NCBI GenBank assembly: GCA_963747765.1
Contig: CAVVGH010000006.1
Coordinates: forward strand, 194,932 to 258,931
Length of the DNA: 64,000 nt
Origin: VRUE01 sp963747765
Lineage (GTDB): Bacteria; Actinomycetota; Thermoleophilia; Solirubrobacterales; 70-9
Reading direction: 5' to 3'
The notes under the pieces: model-generated
Told to the model about the DNA's origin: nothing
The model's database searches: none
What the model saw: the letters and a program-made list of their open reading frames with translations, nothing else
Program-made: the position numbers and the translations under genes
Part shown: in pieces, positions 1-8,422 of the stretch
How positions within the stretch are numbered: position 1 is the first letter of the stretch
Layout of the letters: each line of letters begins with the position of its first letter

Positions 1-468
1 CCCGAGATAGATCGGCCAGCCGAGGAAGAAGGCGTAGATGGCTTTCAGCAGCATGTCGCGGATGACCAACGGGCTGACCGGCGCGTCAACGCCCAGCATC
101 AGCTGGAGCATCCCAAAGCCAAGCTCCGCGAACAGGGTCAGGCCCATGCAGAGCAGCGGCGCCACCAGCGAGCTGTGGATCTCGAACCGCTCGCGAAACA
201 GACCGGCCAGGTAACCGATCGCGAGCAGCACGAGCGAGGACGCGCCGAGCGGCCCGACGAGCAGGCAATCGACCAGCAGGCCGATCGAGAAGCCGGTGAC
301 GGCACCGGTCATCCCGCCGCCCAGCAGACCGAACGAGACGACCAGCGCGGGTAGCACGTCGGGGCTGGTGTGAAAGACGGCGACGCGCGAGAAGAAGGAG
401 AGCTGCAGCAGCACTCCAACGATCGCGATCGCGGCTATGCGCAGAAAGATCTTCGGGGTGACGATCAT
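1..468 (-). CDS. mreD: Rod shape-determining protein MreD (3' end cut by window edge)
   Basis: Integral membrane component of the MreBCD elongasome that organises lateral peptidoglycan synthesis. Translating the minus strand from ATG at 468 gives about 156 hydrophobic residues (start MIVTPKIFLRIAAIAIVG) with several membrane spans and no stop before base 1, so the C-terminus lies outside the window. The ATG overlaps the mreC stop by 4 bases (ATGA), which implies translational coupling. The call rests on hydrophobicity, size and position directly after mreC; MreD proteins are poorly conserved, so context carries most of the weight. Confidence 0.85.
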   Translation of the reverse strand, partial: MIVTPKIFLRIAAIAIVGVLLQLSFFSRVAVFHTSPDVLPALVVSFGLLGGGMTGAVTGFSIGLLVDCLLVGPLGASSLVLLAIGYLAGLFRERFEIHSSLVAPLLCMGLTLFAELGFGMLQLMLGVDAPVSPLVIRDMLLKAIYAFFLGWPIYLG

Positions 469-1316
469 CCCTGCGAACCTCCCGTCAGCACCTGCACGAG
501 ATCGAGGTTGGCGAGATCTGCGTAGGGTCGCAGGTCGACCTGCTGGCTGGCCTCCTGCTCGACGATCGAGGCCTGGGTGACTTCCCCCACGGGCAGCCCC
601 GGTGGAAACAGCGAGGCGAGGGTTTGCGCCCGCCAACCGGAGGTGACCACCGCCTGTCCCTGGTGGACGTTCTTGGACGAATTGATGAAGTCGAGGATCA
701 GCTGGTCTGGATTGCCGACGTCGGGCCTGATCACGCCCTGCACGCCCCCGGGGAGAACCTTCCCCGAGACCGCACTTGCGTGGCTCGTCAGCAGCATCAC
801 CTGGGACGAGCTCGGGTCCACCGACGCGATCCGCCCCACCAGGCCGTCGCCGCTGAGGACCGGGTCGTCGACCCGCACGCCGTCGCCGCTGCCGAGGTCG
901 ATCGTCACCGACGAGCGCCAGACGGTCGGCGAGCGGGCGATCACCCGTCCGGTCACCGGCTCGTATGCCGACGCGGCGAGCGCCGGGTCGCGGTCCAGTT
1001 CGACCAGCTTGCGCAGCTGTGCGTTTTCCTGCAGGGCCTCCTTGCCGGCGACCGCCTCGCTTCGCGCCTTCGCCAGTTCGGTCCGCAGGTCGCTGTTTTC
1101 GCCTCGCGCTTCGAAGGTCTTGTCGAACCAATTGACCAGGTCGCGGGCCGGCTTCAAGGCGCGGTCGGCAATCGTCTCGAGCGGGCTGAAGATCGTGCTG
1201 ACACCACGCTGCAGGCCCCCGGAGTTGGACCCATAGGTGATCGTCAGCAGCAGAAACGAGCCGATGACGAGAAGCGTTAGAACCGCCCTACGGCGGCGTA
1301 CTTGCTTGCGGTACAC
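465..1316 (-). CDS. mreC: Rod shape-determining protein MreC
   Basis: Bitopic elongasome scaffold linking MreB and MreD to the periplasmic or outer-face wall synthases. The 283-aa product has a basic N-terminus (RKQVRRRR), one membrane span at about residues 13-31, a coiled coil at about 68-110, and a beta-rich C-terminal domain with the family-typical stretches GRVIARSPTVW and DPVLSGDGLVGRI. The length is normal for the family. It sits 38 bases after mreB and overlaps mreD by 4 bases, so the three genes read as one operon transcribed leftward. Confidence 0.95.
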   Translation of the reverse strand: MYRKQVRRRRAVLTLLVIGSFLLLTITYGSNSGGLQRGVSTIFSPLETIADRALKPARDLVNWFDKTFEARGENSDLRTELAKARSEAVAGKEALQENAQLRKLVELDRDPALAASAYEPVTGRVIARSPTVWRSSVTIDLGSGDGVRVDDPVLSGDGLVGRIASVDPSSSQVMLLTSHASAVSGKVLPGGVQGVIRPDVGNPDQLILDFINSSKNVHQGQAVVTSGWRAQTLASLFPPGLPVGEVTQASIVEQEASQQVDLRPYADLANLDLVQVLTGGSQG

Positions 1317-1354
1317 GTTGGAGACCTAAGTTTGGTGCTTGACTGGAGCGTGCG

Positions 1355-2404
1355 CTAGGCAACGCGCGCCGCTCCCGAGTTCATCTTGCTCGCGCGGTGG
1401 ATCGCCTCGAACTCCTCCAGCGAGATGCCGGAGCCGACGGCCACGCACGTCAGCGGTGACTCTGCCAGTTGACACGGCATCTGGCACTCGTCGCGAAGGC
1501 GCTGTTCGAGTCCTTGCAGAAGGGCGCCGCCTCCCGCCAGGGTGATTCCCCGGTCCATGATGTCGCCGGCCAGCTCCGGCGGCGTGCGGTCAAGCGTGTC
1601 CTTGACGGCTTCGACGATATGGCTGATCGGTTCGTCGAGGGCGACCCGCACCTCGGCGGAGCCGAGCGTGATCGTTTTCGGCAGCCCGGAGACGAGATCG
1701 CGGCCGCGAATCTCCACCTCGACCTCCTCGGGCAGCGGCGAAGCCGAGCCCGCCTCGAGCTTCACCTCCTCGGCCGTCTGGGTGCCGATCGCCAGCTTGT
1801 ACTTGTGTTTGCAGTGGTTGACGATCGCCTCGTCGAGCTCGTCCCCGCCAACCCGTATCGACTGCGAGACGACGATCCCGCCAAGTGAGATCACCGCAAC
1901 CTCGGTGGTGCCGCCACCGACATCCACGATCAGCGAGCCGGTTGGCTCGGCCACGGGAAGCCCCGCTCCGATGGCCGCCGCCATCGGCTCCTCGATCAGA
2001 AAGGCCTTGCGCGCGCCGGCCGACAGGCACGCCTCCTCGACCGCCCGCTTCTCCACTCCTGTTACCCCGGACGGCACGCAGACCACGACGCGCGGGTGCG
2101 CGAAGCGGTTGGAGTGCACCTGCTTGATGAAGTGGCGCAGCATCTGCTCGGTGACGTCGAAGTCGGCGATGACGCCGTCCTTGAGCGGGCGAATGGCGGT
2201 GATCGTTCCGGGCGTTCGCCCCAGCATCCGCTTCGCTTCGACCCCGACGGCGTGGACCTGTCCGTTGCGCGAGTCGATCGCGACCACGGAGGGCTCGGAG
2301 AGCACGATGCCGCGGCCGCGCACGTAGACGAGCGTATTGGCGGTGCCCAGGTCCACCGCCATGTCGCGACCGCCGAGTCCTGTGAGGTAGCTGAAAATGC
2401 CCAT
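1355..2404 (-). CDS. mreB: Actin-like cell shape protein MreB
   Basis: ATP-binding bacterial actin that polymerises at the membrane and guides wall elongation. The 349-aa product carries the phosphate-1 loop DLGTANT at about residue 18, the phosphate-2 motif DVGGGTTEVAV and the adenosine-motif region LAGGGALL. I chose ATG 2404 (MGIFSYLTG), the usual N-terminus of the family; ATG 2431 would add nine residues (MIPKNHPLQ) but would run through a dyad symmetry. MreB implies a rod-shaped or formerly rod-shaped cell, which fits Thermoleophilia better than coccoid actinobacteria. It heads the mreBCD operon. Confidence 0.97.
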   Translation of the reverse strand: MGIFSYLTGLGGRDMAVDLGTANTLVYVRGRGIVLSEPSVVAIDSRNGQVHAVGVEAKRMLGRTPGTITAIRPLKDGVIADFDVTEQMLRHFIKQVHSNRFAHPRVVVCVPSGVTGVEKRAVEEACLSAGARKAFLIEEPMAAAIGAGLPVAEPTGSLIVDVGGGTTEVAVISLGGIVVSQSIRVGGDELDEAIVNHCKHKYKLAIGTQTAEEVKLEAGSASPLPEEVEVEIRGRDLVSGLPKTITLGSAEVRVALDEPISHIVEAVKDTLDRTPPELAGDIMDRGITLAGGGALLQGLEQRLRDECQMPCQLAESPLTCVAVGSGISLEEFEAIHRASKMNSGAARVA

Positions 2405-2412
2405 TTGAAGCG

Positions 2413-2432
2413 GATGATTCTTGGGAATCATC
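2413..2432. promoter_or_regulatory. Dyad symmetry in front of mreB
   Basis: Two perfect 8-bp arms (GATGATTC and GAATCATC) separated by TTGG end 8 bases before the preferred mreB start. It could be an operator for mreBCD or a leader hairpin next to a start that lacks an obvious Shine-Dalgarno sequence. If translation starts at 2431 instead, the dyad is coding. No known regulator site was recognised. Confidence 0.35.
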
Positions 2433-2532
2433 CCAGACGCAGGGATTGTGCCCCGTTAGGGCCGCACCTAGACTTCATGAGGAAGTCCGTCCGGGGCTTT
2501 ATCCAGGGCGGCCCGGAACCGATAACGGGGAG

Positions 2533-4122
2533 GTGAAGACTCTGCAACCTGGACCGGATCCGTCTCAATCCGAGGAGGCGAGGTCAACGTTCGAGTCTTT
2601 TCTCGACCTTGTGCCCGATGCAATCGTGGCGGTCGATCGGAACAGCGAGATCGTCCTCGCGAACCGCCAGGTCGAGCCGCTCCTCGGCTACACCCGCGAG
2701 GAGCTCACCGGCCAGAGCCTCGAGCTGCTCGTGCCCGACCGGTACCGCGCGGCCCACGCACGGCAGCGTGAGGCGTACTTCAGGGAACCCCGAGCGCGGC
2801 CAATGGGCACGACCATCGAGCTGTTCGCCCTGCACAAGGACGGGACCGAATTCCCGGTGGACATCAGCCTCGCCACCGTCGAGCTCGATGGCGAGACGAT
2901 TGCCACAGCCGCGATCCGCAGCGTCGGCGAACAGCGCGAGAGCGAGCGCGAAAAGGCGCTGCGCAAGCAGCTTGACCGCGCGCGCCGACTGGAGAGCACC
3001 GGCCAGCTCGCGGGTGGAATCGCCCACGACTTCAACAACACGCTGGGCGTGATCATGAACTACGCCGAGTTCGTCGCGGGAGAGCTCGATCCGGGCTCGC
3101 GGCCTCACCAGGACGTTGAAGAGATCCGGCGCGCCGCCGAACGCGCCGCCGCACTCACCCGCCAGCTGCTGATCTTCAGCCGGCGGGGAATCGTCAAGCC
3201 CGAAGTCCTCCACCTTCACGACACGATCGCCGAGCTCGAAAACCTGCTGCAGCGGGCGCTCGGCGAGCGCGTCGATCTGCGGGTCGACTTCAGCGACGAC
3301 CTCTGGGCGATCGAAGCTGACCCGGGCCAGATCGAGCAGGTCCTTGTCAACCTCGCCGTCAACGCCCGCGACGCAATGCCCGAAGGCGGCCAGCTCCTGA
3401 TCGAGGCCGAGAACGTTCAACTCGACGACGAGTACGCCTATACGCACCCGAAAACCGCCGCCGGCCGCTACGTCCGCCTCATGGTGAGCGACACCGGCGT
3501 CGGCATGGACGCGGAGACCGTCGACCAGGCCTTCGAACCCTTCTACACGACGAAGAGCGACGGCACCGGGCTCGGCCTGGCGACCGTCTACGGGATCGTC
3601 ACCGCAGCGAGCGGGCGAATCGACGTGTATTCGGAGCCGGGAGTTGGCACCGCGATGAAGATCCACCTGCCCGCGGTGGACGCGAAGCCCAGCGACGCGC
3701 GGCCCCACCCCACGGTGCCGCCCGCCGGGCGAGGCGAGCGGATCCTCGTCGTCGAGGACGAGCCCAAAGTGCGCGAGATGGCGGAGCGCATCCTCTCGAA
3801 CGCCGGCTACGCAATTGTCCGGACGATGCAGCCCTCCGAGGCGCTCGAGATCTGCCGTCGCGAGGACCAGCGCATCGACCTGATGCTGACCGACGTGATC
3901 ATGCCTGAGATGCTCGGCACCGAGCTGGTCGAGAGCGCTCGCGCGATCCGTCCCGACCTGCGCGTCATCTACATGTCCGGTTACAGCCATGAGCTGCTGG
4001 CACCGGACACGCTTGACGCCGACGGCAACACCACCTTCATCGAGAAGCCGTTCAGCGCACAAACCCTGCTGGAGGCAGTTCGCAGCCTGATCGACCGCGA
4101 CCGCGAAAGCGACGCGCCGTGA
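2533..4122 (+). CDS. PAS domain hybrid histidine kinase with C-terminal receiver
   Basis: Sensor kinase, predicted soluble because no membrane span is visible. Order: PAS domain (about residues 20-130; DLVPDAIVAVDRN, LLGYTREELTG), HisKA with phospho-acceptor H165 in GGIAHDFNNTLG, HATPase with the N box (NLAVNARDAMPEGG), DTGVGM and GTGLGLATVYG, then a receiver with phospho-acceptor D454 (LMLTDVIMP) and conserved EKPF. The HDFNN H box places it with kinases that often carry a C-terminal receiver. GTG 2533 is the best start before the PAS domain, but the reading frame is open from 2446, so the N-terminus is uncertain. The stop overlaps the next start (GTGA), so the HD-GYP response regulator is its probable partner. 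Confidence 0.9.
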   Translation: MKTLQPGPDPSQSEEARSTFESFLDLVPDAIVAVDRNSEIVLANRQVEPLLGYTREELTGQSLELLVPDRYRAAHARQREAYFREPRARPMGTTIELFALHKDGTEFPVDISLATVELDGETIATAAIRSVGEQRESEREKALRKQLDRARRLESTGQLAGGIAHDFNNTLGVIMNYAEFVAGELDPGSRPHQDVEEIRRAAERAAALTRQLLIFSRRGIVKPEVLHLHDTIAELENLLQRALGERVDLRVDFSDDLWAIEADPGQIEQVLVNLAVNARDAMPEGGQLLIEAENVQLDDEYAYTHPKTAAGRYVRLMVSDTGVGMDAETVDQAFEPFYTTKSDGTGLGLATVYGIVTAASGRIDVYSEPGVGTAMKIHLPAVDAKPSDARPHPTVPPAGRGERILVVEDEPKVREMAERILSNAGYAIVRTMQPSEALEICRREDQRIDLMLTDVIMPEMLGTELVESARAIRPDLRVIYMSGYSHELLAPDTLDADGNTTFIEKPFSAQTLLEAVRSLIDRDRESDAP

Positions 4123-5222
4123 CTCCAGCGAGCACCGACACCGTCTCAACCGCAACGACCCCGCGCATCCTGACGACCGACGACCGCCCCGAGGTCCTGC
4201 GCATGGTCGATCGCTCGCTCGGCGAGCGGTACGAATGCTTCTTCGCGACCAGCGTCGCCGAGGCTCGCGACAGGCTGGCCGAGACGCCGGTCGAGCTGGC
4301 CCTCTGCGATATCCAGATGCCCGGCGAGTCCGGCCTCGTCCTGGTCGAGGAGATCGCCAGGGACTATCCCGACACGGCGATCGTTCTCGTCACCGGCATC
4401 GATGACCCCGAGGTGGCCGGACAGGCCTTCCGACTCGGTGCCCAGGGCTACCTGGTCAAGCCATTCTGGCCTGGCCAGCTGCTGATCACGACCGCAAACG
4501 CGCTGCGCCAGCGGGACTTCGAAATCGCCGAGCGAGACCGCCACGCAATGCTGCTGGGCAGCGCCGAGGAAAGGGCGAGGTCGCTTCGCAGCGAGTTGAT
4601 CGACGCGCAGAACCACGCAATCGAGGACCTCCGGGCCTCACGCCAGGAGACGGTTGAGCGCCTCGCCAGGGCGATCGAGATGCACGACCTCGAGACGGGG
4701 CGTCACGTCAACCGCATGGCATCGATCGCGGCCTTCCTTGGCACCAAGCTCGGCCTTGGCCGCGATCGCGCGTTGTTGCTGAGGGCGGCCGCTCCGCTGC
4801 ACGACGTCGGCAAGATCGGCATCCCGGACGGGATTCTCCGCAAGGCCGGACCGCTCAGCGACACCGAGCGCGCTGAGATGGAGCGCCACACGACGATCGG
4901 CCACGAAATCCTCGCGGACTCGGACAGCACCCTGCTGCGCATGGGGGCGACGATCGCCCTCACCCATCACGAGCGCTTCGACGGGGGTGGCTATCCGCGC
5001 GGCCTGGCCAACGAGGACATCCCCTTCGAGGGCCGCATCGTTGCCGTCGCGGACGTCTTCGATGCACTCCTCAGCGACCGCTCCTACCGCCCTGCGTTCA
5101 CCGTCGCGGAGACGACCGAGATGATCGAAGACGGCAATGGCTCCCATTTCGACCCGAGCATCGCGACCGCCCTCCTCGACCACCGGGCAGAGGTGCTGGA
5201 GCTGCGGGCCGCCGCTCACTGA
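4119..5222 (+). CDS. Response regulator with HD-GYP output (c-di-GMP phosphodiesterase)
   Basis: A 367-aa cytosolic protein: receiver domain (about 15-125; acidic pair DD at 21-22, phospho-acceptor D64 in ALCDIQMPG, conserved K in YLVKPF), a short helical linker, then an HD-GYP domain (about 175-355). The catalytic signature is complete: HDVGKIGIP and HHERFDGGGYPRGL. HD-GYP proteins linearise cyclic di-GMP. The GTG start overlaps the kinase stop by 4 bases, so the pair should form one phosphorelay that changes c-di-GMP level. The architecture matches RpfG-type regulators. Confidence 0.93.
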   Translation: MTPASTDTVSTATTPRILTTDDRPEVLRMVDRSLGERYECFFATSVAEARDRLAETPVELALCDIQMPGESGLVLVEEIARDYPDTAIVLVTGIDDPEVAGQAFRLGAQGYLVKPFWPGQLLITTANALRQRDFEIAERDRHAMLLGSAEERARSLRSELIDAQNHAIEDLRASRQETVERLARAIEMHDLETGRHVNRMASIAAFLGTKLGLGRDRALLLRAAAPLHDVGKIGIPDGILRKAGPLSDTERAEMERHTTIGHEILADSDSTLLRMGATIALTHHERFDGGGYPRGLANEDIPFEGRIVAVADVFDALLSDRSYRPAFTVAETTEMIEDGNGSHFDPSIATALLDHRAEVLELRAAAH

Positions 5223-5244
5223 GCGAGCGAGGCCGCCCCGCGCG

Positions 5245-5793
5245 TCAACCCGAGGCGAACAGTTCCGGTGCCAGCTCGGCGAGCAGCCCCACGGGCATGC
5301 CGACGACATTTGACACGCTCCCCTCGACCCGCGCGACCAGGGTCGAGCCGAGCGTTTGGATCGCGTATCCGCCCGACCTGTCCCGCCACTCGCCGAACCG
5401 CACGTAGCGCTCCTTGGCGGCCTCGTCCAGATCCCTGAAGACGACCGTGGTTCGTTCGAGCCCATCGCGTTCCCCCTCGGGACCGAGCACGACCAGTCCG
5501 CTCAGCACCGTGTGGGCCCGCCCCGACATCCGCTCGAGGCATTCACGCGCCTCCCGCTCGTCTTCCGGCTTGCCAAGCGCCCTGCCGTCCAGAACCACGT
5601 CGGTGTCGCAGGCGATGACGAGGCCGTCGCGCTCGACCGCGCCGGCCTTCATGCGGGCGTTCTCAAGCACCTCCTGCTCAGGGTCGCCACCGGTCAGCTC
5701 CTCCACGCCGGGAACCACGACGTCGAACTCAACACCCAGCTTGCGAAGGATGTCAGCCCTCTGAGGCGATCCGGATGCCAGGATCACCTTCAC
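5245..5793 (-). CDS. maf: Maf family nucleotide pyrophosphatase
   Basis: House-cleaning enzyme that hydrolyses non-canonical or modified nucleoside triphosphates, historically linked to septum inhibition. The 182-aa product begins with the hallmark MKVILASGSPQRADILR and keeps the family acid residue in IACDTDVVLDG. The GTG at 5793 must be the start because the next residues are the conserved N-terminus, yet no Shine-Dalgarno sequence precedes it; the upstream bases form one arm of a 21-bp inverted repeat that includes part of the start codon. It follows ndk, another nucleotide-pool gene. Confidence 0.93.
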   Translation of the reverse strand: MKVILASGSPQRADILRKLGVEFDVVVPGVEELTGGDPEQEVLENARMKAGAVERDGLVIACDTDVVLDGRALGKPEDEREARECLERMSGRAHTVLSGLVVLGPEGERDGLERTTVVFRDLDEAAKERYVRFGEWRDRSGGYAIQTLGSTLVARVEGSVSNVVGMPVGLLAELAPELFASG

Positions 5794-5911
5794 GGCCGGG
5801 GTGCGGGTGGGGGTCGGAACGTCTTGTGCTTTTTCGGCAATTCAACCTCGGACGGCGGCATTCGCAAGACCGAAAAAGTTAAGTGGAGGTCCCCACTCGC
5901 ACCCCGGCCGT
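5792..5911 (-). promoter_or_regulatory. Structured ndk-maf intercistronic element
   Basis: Bases 5792-5812 and 5891-5911 are 21-base arms that pair with one mismatch. The far arm ends exactly at the ndk stop and the near arm runs into the maf GTG. Inside the loop, GTCTTG (5821) pairs with CAAGAC (5865), and CTTTTTCGG (5829) pairs with CCGAAAAAG (5870). These two pairings interleave, so both together would make a pseudoknot, or they could be alternative states. On the transcript this would sequester the maf start. It could also simply be a strong intercistronic hairpin that ends or stabilises the ndk message. Confidence 0.5.
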
Positions 5912-6318
5912 CAGCTGAGCCCTGGGAACCAGATGCCGATCTCCCGCTCGGCTGACTCGTCGGAATCGGAGCCGTGAACCATGTTGAAGGTCACCTCGAG
6001 TGCGTAGTCGCCGCGGATCGACCCGGGCGCGGCCTCAACGGGGTTGGTCGCGCCGATCACCTGCCGCGCGGCGGCGACCGCCTCGGCCCCCTCCAGAATC
6101 ATCGCCACCAGCGTGCCCCCGGTGATGAACTCGACCAGCTCCCCGAAGAACGGCTTGTCCTTGTGCTCGGCGTAGTGCTCGTGGGCAATTGCCTCGTCGG
6201 CGACCATCGTCTTCAGCGCGGCTATTCGAAGTCCCTTGCGCTCGAACCGAGCTATCACCTCGCCGCTGAGGGCGCGCTCGAATGCGTCAGGCTTGACGAG
6301 GATCAGGGTCCGGCTCAC
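5911..6318 (-). CDS. ndk: Nucleoside diphosphate kinase
   Basis: Transfers the gamma phosphate among nucleoside di- and triphosphates through a phosphohistidine. The 135-aa product has the standard length, the N-terminal SRTLILVKPDAFERAL and the active-site histidine in NMVHGSDS. GTG 6318 is chosen because it has a good Shine-Dalgarno sequence (AAAGGAG) about 8 bases upstream and gives the usual N-terminus; longer in-frame extensions are not needed. The start lies 32 bases inside the 3' end of the zinc-ribbon gene. Confidence 0.96.
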   Translation of the reverse strand: MSRTLILVKPDAFERALSGEVIARFERKGLRIAALKTMVADEAIAHEHYAEHKDKPFFGELVEFITGGTLVAMILEGAEAVAAARQVIGATNPVEAAPGSIRGDYALEVTFNMVHGSDSDESAEREIGIWFPGLS

Positions 6319-6961
6319 GACTTGGGCTCCTTTGCGGTTGTTGCGGGCTCGGTGGCCCCTTGGAAGCTTTGGCGCGAGCGGGATCGTTCGTTGCCGGCGC
6401 CGATGCGCCCTTGCGGGGCGCTTGACGCTTCGCCCCCTGGCGTTCCTCGCGCCGCGCCGACCGCTCCTCCCGGTTGGGCCTGCGGCCCTCGGCTGGGCGC
6501 TCCCGCCGCCGCTCGCGGCCGGGTAGCGCCTTCTCGCAGTAGGGGCAGACGGACCAGCGCGGGTCAACAGGCTTGCGGCAGCTCGGGCAGGGGTCCTTGA
6601 GGTGCTTTTCGCAGCTGGGGCAGCGCAGGTAGCTTCGCTCGATCGGGTGGTCGCAGGCCGGGCACGAGAGCTCCCGGAGCTGGCGAACCCGAAGCTCTGC
6701 CGCTTCGATCTCGAGTGCTCGCTCGCGGGCGTCCTCCAGGAACTCCGGCGGGCGCACGATCGCGTAGATCGCCGTCCCGGCGTAGGGGATGAACGCGCCG
6801 AGGGTCGCGCAGCCGACCAGGAACGGGTCGGAGACACGGCGCTTGGCGTCGAGATACGTGTAGACGATCAGCGCCAGCCAAACGACCACGAACATGAGGA
6901 CGAGCAGGTTTACGACCAGATTGAGGCCGCCGTTGCTGATGCCGAAGATCGCCATTGCCAT
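6287..6961 (-). CDS. Membrane protein with double zinc ribbon and basic disordered tail
   Basis: A 224-aa protein of unknown role. The N-terminus has two membrane spans (about residues 12-35 and 50-70). The middle has four CxxC pairs (CPACDH, CPSCEK, CPSCRK, CPYCEK at about 100-145), a pattern of tandem zinc ribbons of the DZR type. The last 75 residues are low-complexity and rich in R, P, S and A, probably disordered. It overlaps ndk by 32 bases, so its C-terminal residues share DNA with the ndk start. A membrane-anchored nucleic-acid or protein-binding role is inference only. Confidence 0.75.
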   Translation of the reverse strand: MAMAIFGISNGGLNLVVNLLVLMFVVVWLALIVYTYLDAKRRVSDPFLVGCATLGAFIPYAGTAIYAIVRPPEFLEDARERALEIEAAELRVRQLRELSCPACDHPIERSYLRCPSCEKHLKDPCPSCRKPVDPRWSVCPYCEKALPGRERRRERPAEGRRPNREERSARREERQGAKRQAPRKGASAPATNDPARAKASKGPPSPQQPQRSPSREPDPDPRQA

Positions 6962-7040
6962 GGAGTGAGGCCCGCACGTAGGGCCGCGGTGAGTCTACTT
7001 CGCCGCCTGCGCTACGAACCCTGTGAGGGTCGCTGCACGG

Positions 7041-7160
7041 TCATAGGAACAGTCTCCCGAACAGGTAGCCCAGGCCAAAGAAGACCAGGATCACCCCGGC
7101 CACGACGACCGCAACCAGCGCCATCATCGAGAGAAGTTCAGACCCGGTGCCCCGATCCAC
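7041..7160 (-). CDS. Small single-span membrane protein (39 aa)
   Basis: A GTG at 7160, four bases after the folC stop, opens a 39-codon frame whose product has one hydrophobic segment (ALVAVVVAGVILVFFGLGYL) flanked by short polar ends. The tight spacing to folC and the clean membrane segment support translation. No family was recognised. The alternative is a chance frame in GC-rich DNA, so confidence is moderate. Confidence 0.45.
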   Translation of the reverse strand: MDRGTGSELLSMMALVAVVVAGVILVFFGLGYLFGRLFL

Positions 7161-7163
7161 AGC

Positions 7164-8354
7164 TCAATCCTCGCACAGCTGAATGACCGTGCGAGCCGGA
7201 GATAGGACGTAATGCGATCCGGTGACCAGCGCGATGCCGGCCTCGGCAGCCGCAAGCTCCCGGCTGCGGCTGAGCGCGGCGGCGAAGTCGGGCTCGACCT
7301 CGGCACCGACGCCGGCCGATCTGCAGATGCTCGCCAGCTCGCCGGCGGGGTGCGAAACTGCTCCGGGGCGGCCTCGGGCCCGAAGGATCTCGCCGGGAAG
7401 CTCGCTGCATATGGCCCGCTCGAGCGCCGGCGCCAGGCTGCGAATGGTCGCGGCAGCGTCCTTGTCTCCAAGCATCGCCAGGCAGGCGATGACCGGTCGT
7501 CCAGCCGCGATCTCCGGCAACGACTCGGCAAGCGCCGCCGCCCCCTCCGCATTGTGAGCGGCATCCACGTAGGTCGGCGGATGCTCGGCGAGGCGGTCGA
7601 GACGGCCGGGGATGGCGATGCCGGCCGCGACCGCCGCGACGCGATCGGGAGCCAGCTGGCCGAGAAACGCCTCTGCGGCCGCGACGGCCAGGGCGAAGTT
7701 CCGCCGCTGGAATCGCCCCGCCGGATGCAGCTGCACGGCCTCGCCCGGGTCCTCGGGCGCGACGATCAGCGTCGCCCCCCTCTCGCCGGCAATCCGCTCG
7801 GCCAGCGCCGCCACCGCTGGGCTGACCCGTCCCAGCACGAGCGTCGAGTGGTCGCGCAGCACCGCCAGCTTCTCGGCGGCGATCTCCTCCTCGGTGCTGC
7901 CAAGCCACTCCGTGTGATCGAGTCCCACCGAGGTCAGCACGGTCACCCGCGAGGGAATCGTGTTTGTCGCGTCGAGCCTCCCCCCCAACCCGGCCTCGAC
8001 GACAGCGACCTGCACGCGAGCGGCGGCCAGTGCGACGAAGGCGGCGGCCGTCGCGACCTCGAACTGGGTGACGGCCTCGTCCTCCTCGAGCGTCCGGTTG
8101 ACGAGCTCCGCCGCCTGCGCGGTGCGCTCGACCGCCGCCGCGAAGCGGCTCGGATCGATCGGCGCGCCGTGGAGCAGCACCCGTTCCGACCACCGCGCGG
8201 CGTGCGGGGAGACGCAGGCGCCGGCGCTGAGCCCGTGCGCCTCGAGCAGCGCAGCCGTCATCCGCGCCACCGAGGACTTGCCGTTCGTGCCGACCACGTG
8301 GATCGACGCGAAACGGTGCTGGGGCAGGCCCAACAGCGTGCTCAGCCGATGCAT
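7164..8354 (-). CDS. folC: Folylpolyglutamate/dihydrofolate synthase
   Basis: Mur-ligase-like enzyme that adds glutamate to folates using ATP. It shows the P-loop in VVGTNGKSSVARM, GLGGRLDATN, and the Mur-ligase VTVLTSVGLDHTEWLG. From ATG 8354 the product is 396 aa, but in-frame codons upstream encode a typical FolC N-terminus (YLESLEPIGWKLGLER) and contain no ATG, GTG or TTG before the coding frame loses similarity. The only suggestive upstream codon is an ATA that overlaps the valS TAG (bases 8426-8423, ATAG). Either a rare start is used or the first helix is missing. It follows valS directly. Confidence 0.93.
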   Translation of the reverse strand: MHRLSTLLGLPQHRFASIHVVGTNGKSSVARMTAALLEAHGLSAGACVSPHAARWSERVLLHGAPIDPSRFAAAVERTAQAAELVNRTLEEDEAVTQFEVATAAAFVALAAARVQVAVVEAGLGGRLDATNTIPSRVTVLTSVGLDHTEWLGSTEEEIAAEKLAVLRDHSTLVLGRVSPAVAALAERIAGERGATLIVAPEDPGEAVQLHPAGRFQRRNFALAVAAAEAFLGQLAPDRVAAVAAGIAIPGRLDRLAEHPPTYVDAAHNAEGAAALAESLPEIAAGRPVIACLAMLGDKDAAATIRSLAPALERAICSELPGEILRARGRPGAVSHPAGELASICRSAGVGAEVEPDFAAALSRSRELAAAEAGIALVTGSHYVLSPARTVIQLCED

Positions 8355-8422
8355 CCGCTCCAGCCCCAGCTTCCAGCCGATCGGCTCAAGCGATTCGAGG
8401 TAGGCCTCGGGGTCCCGGGGCG

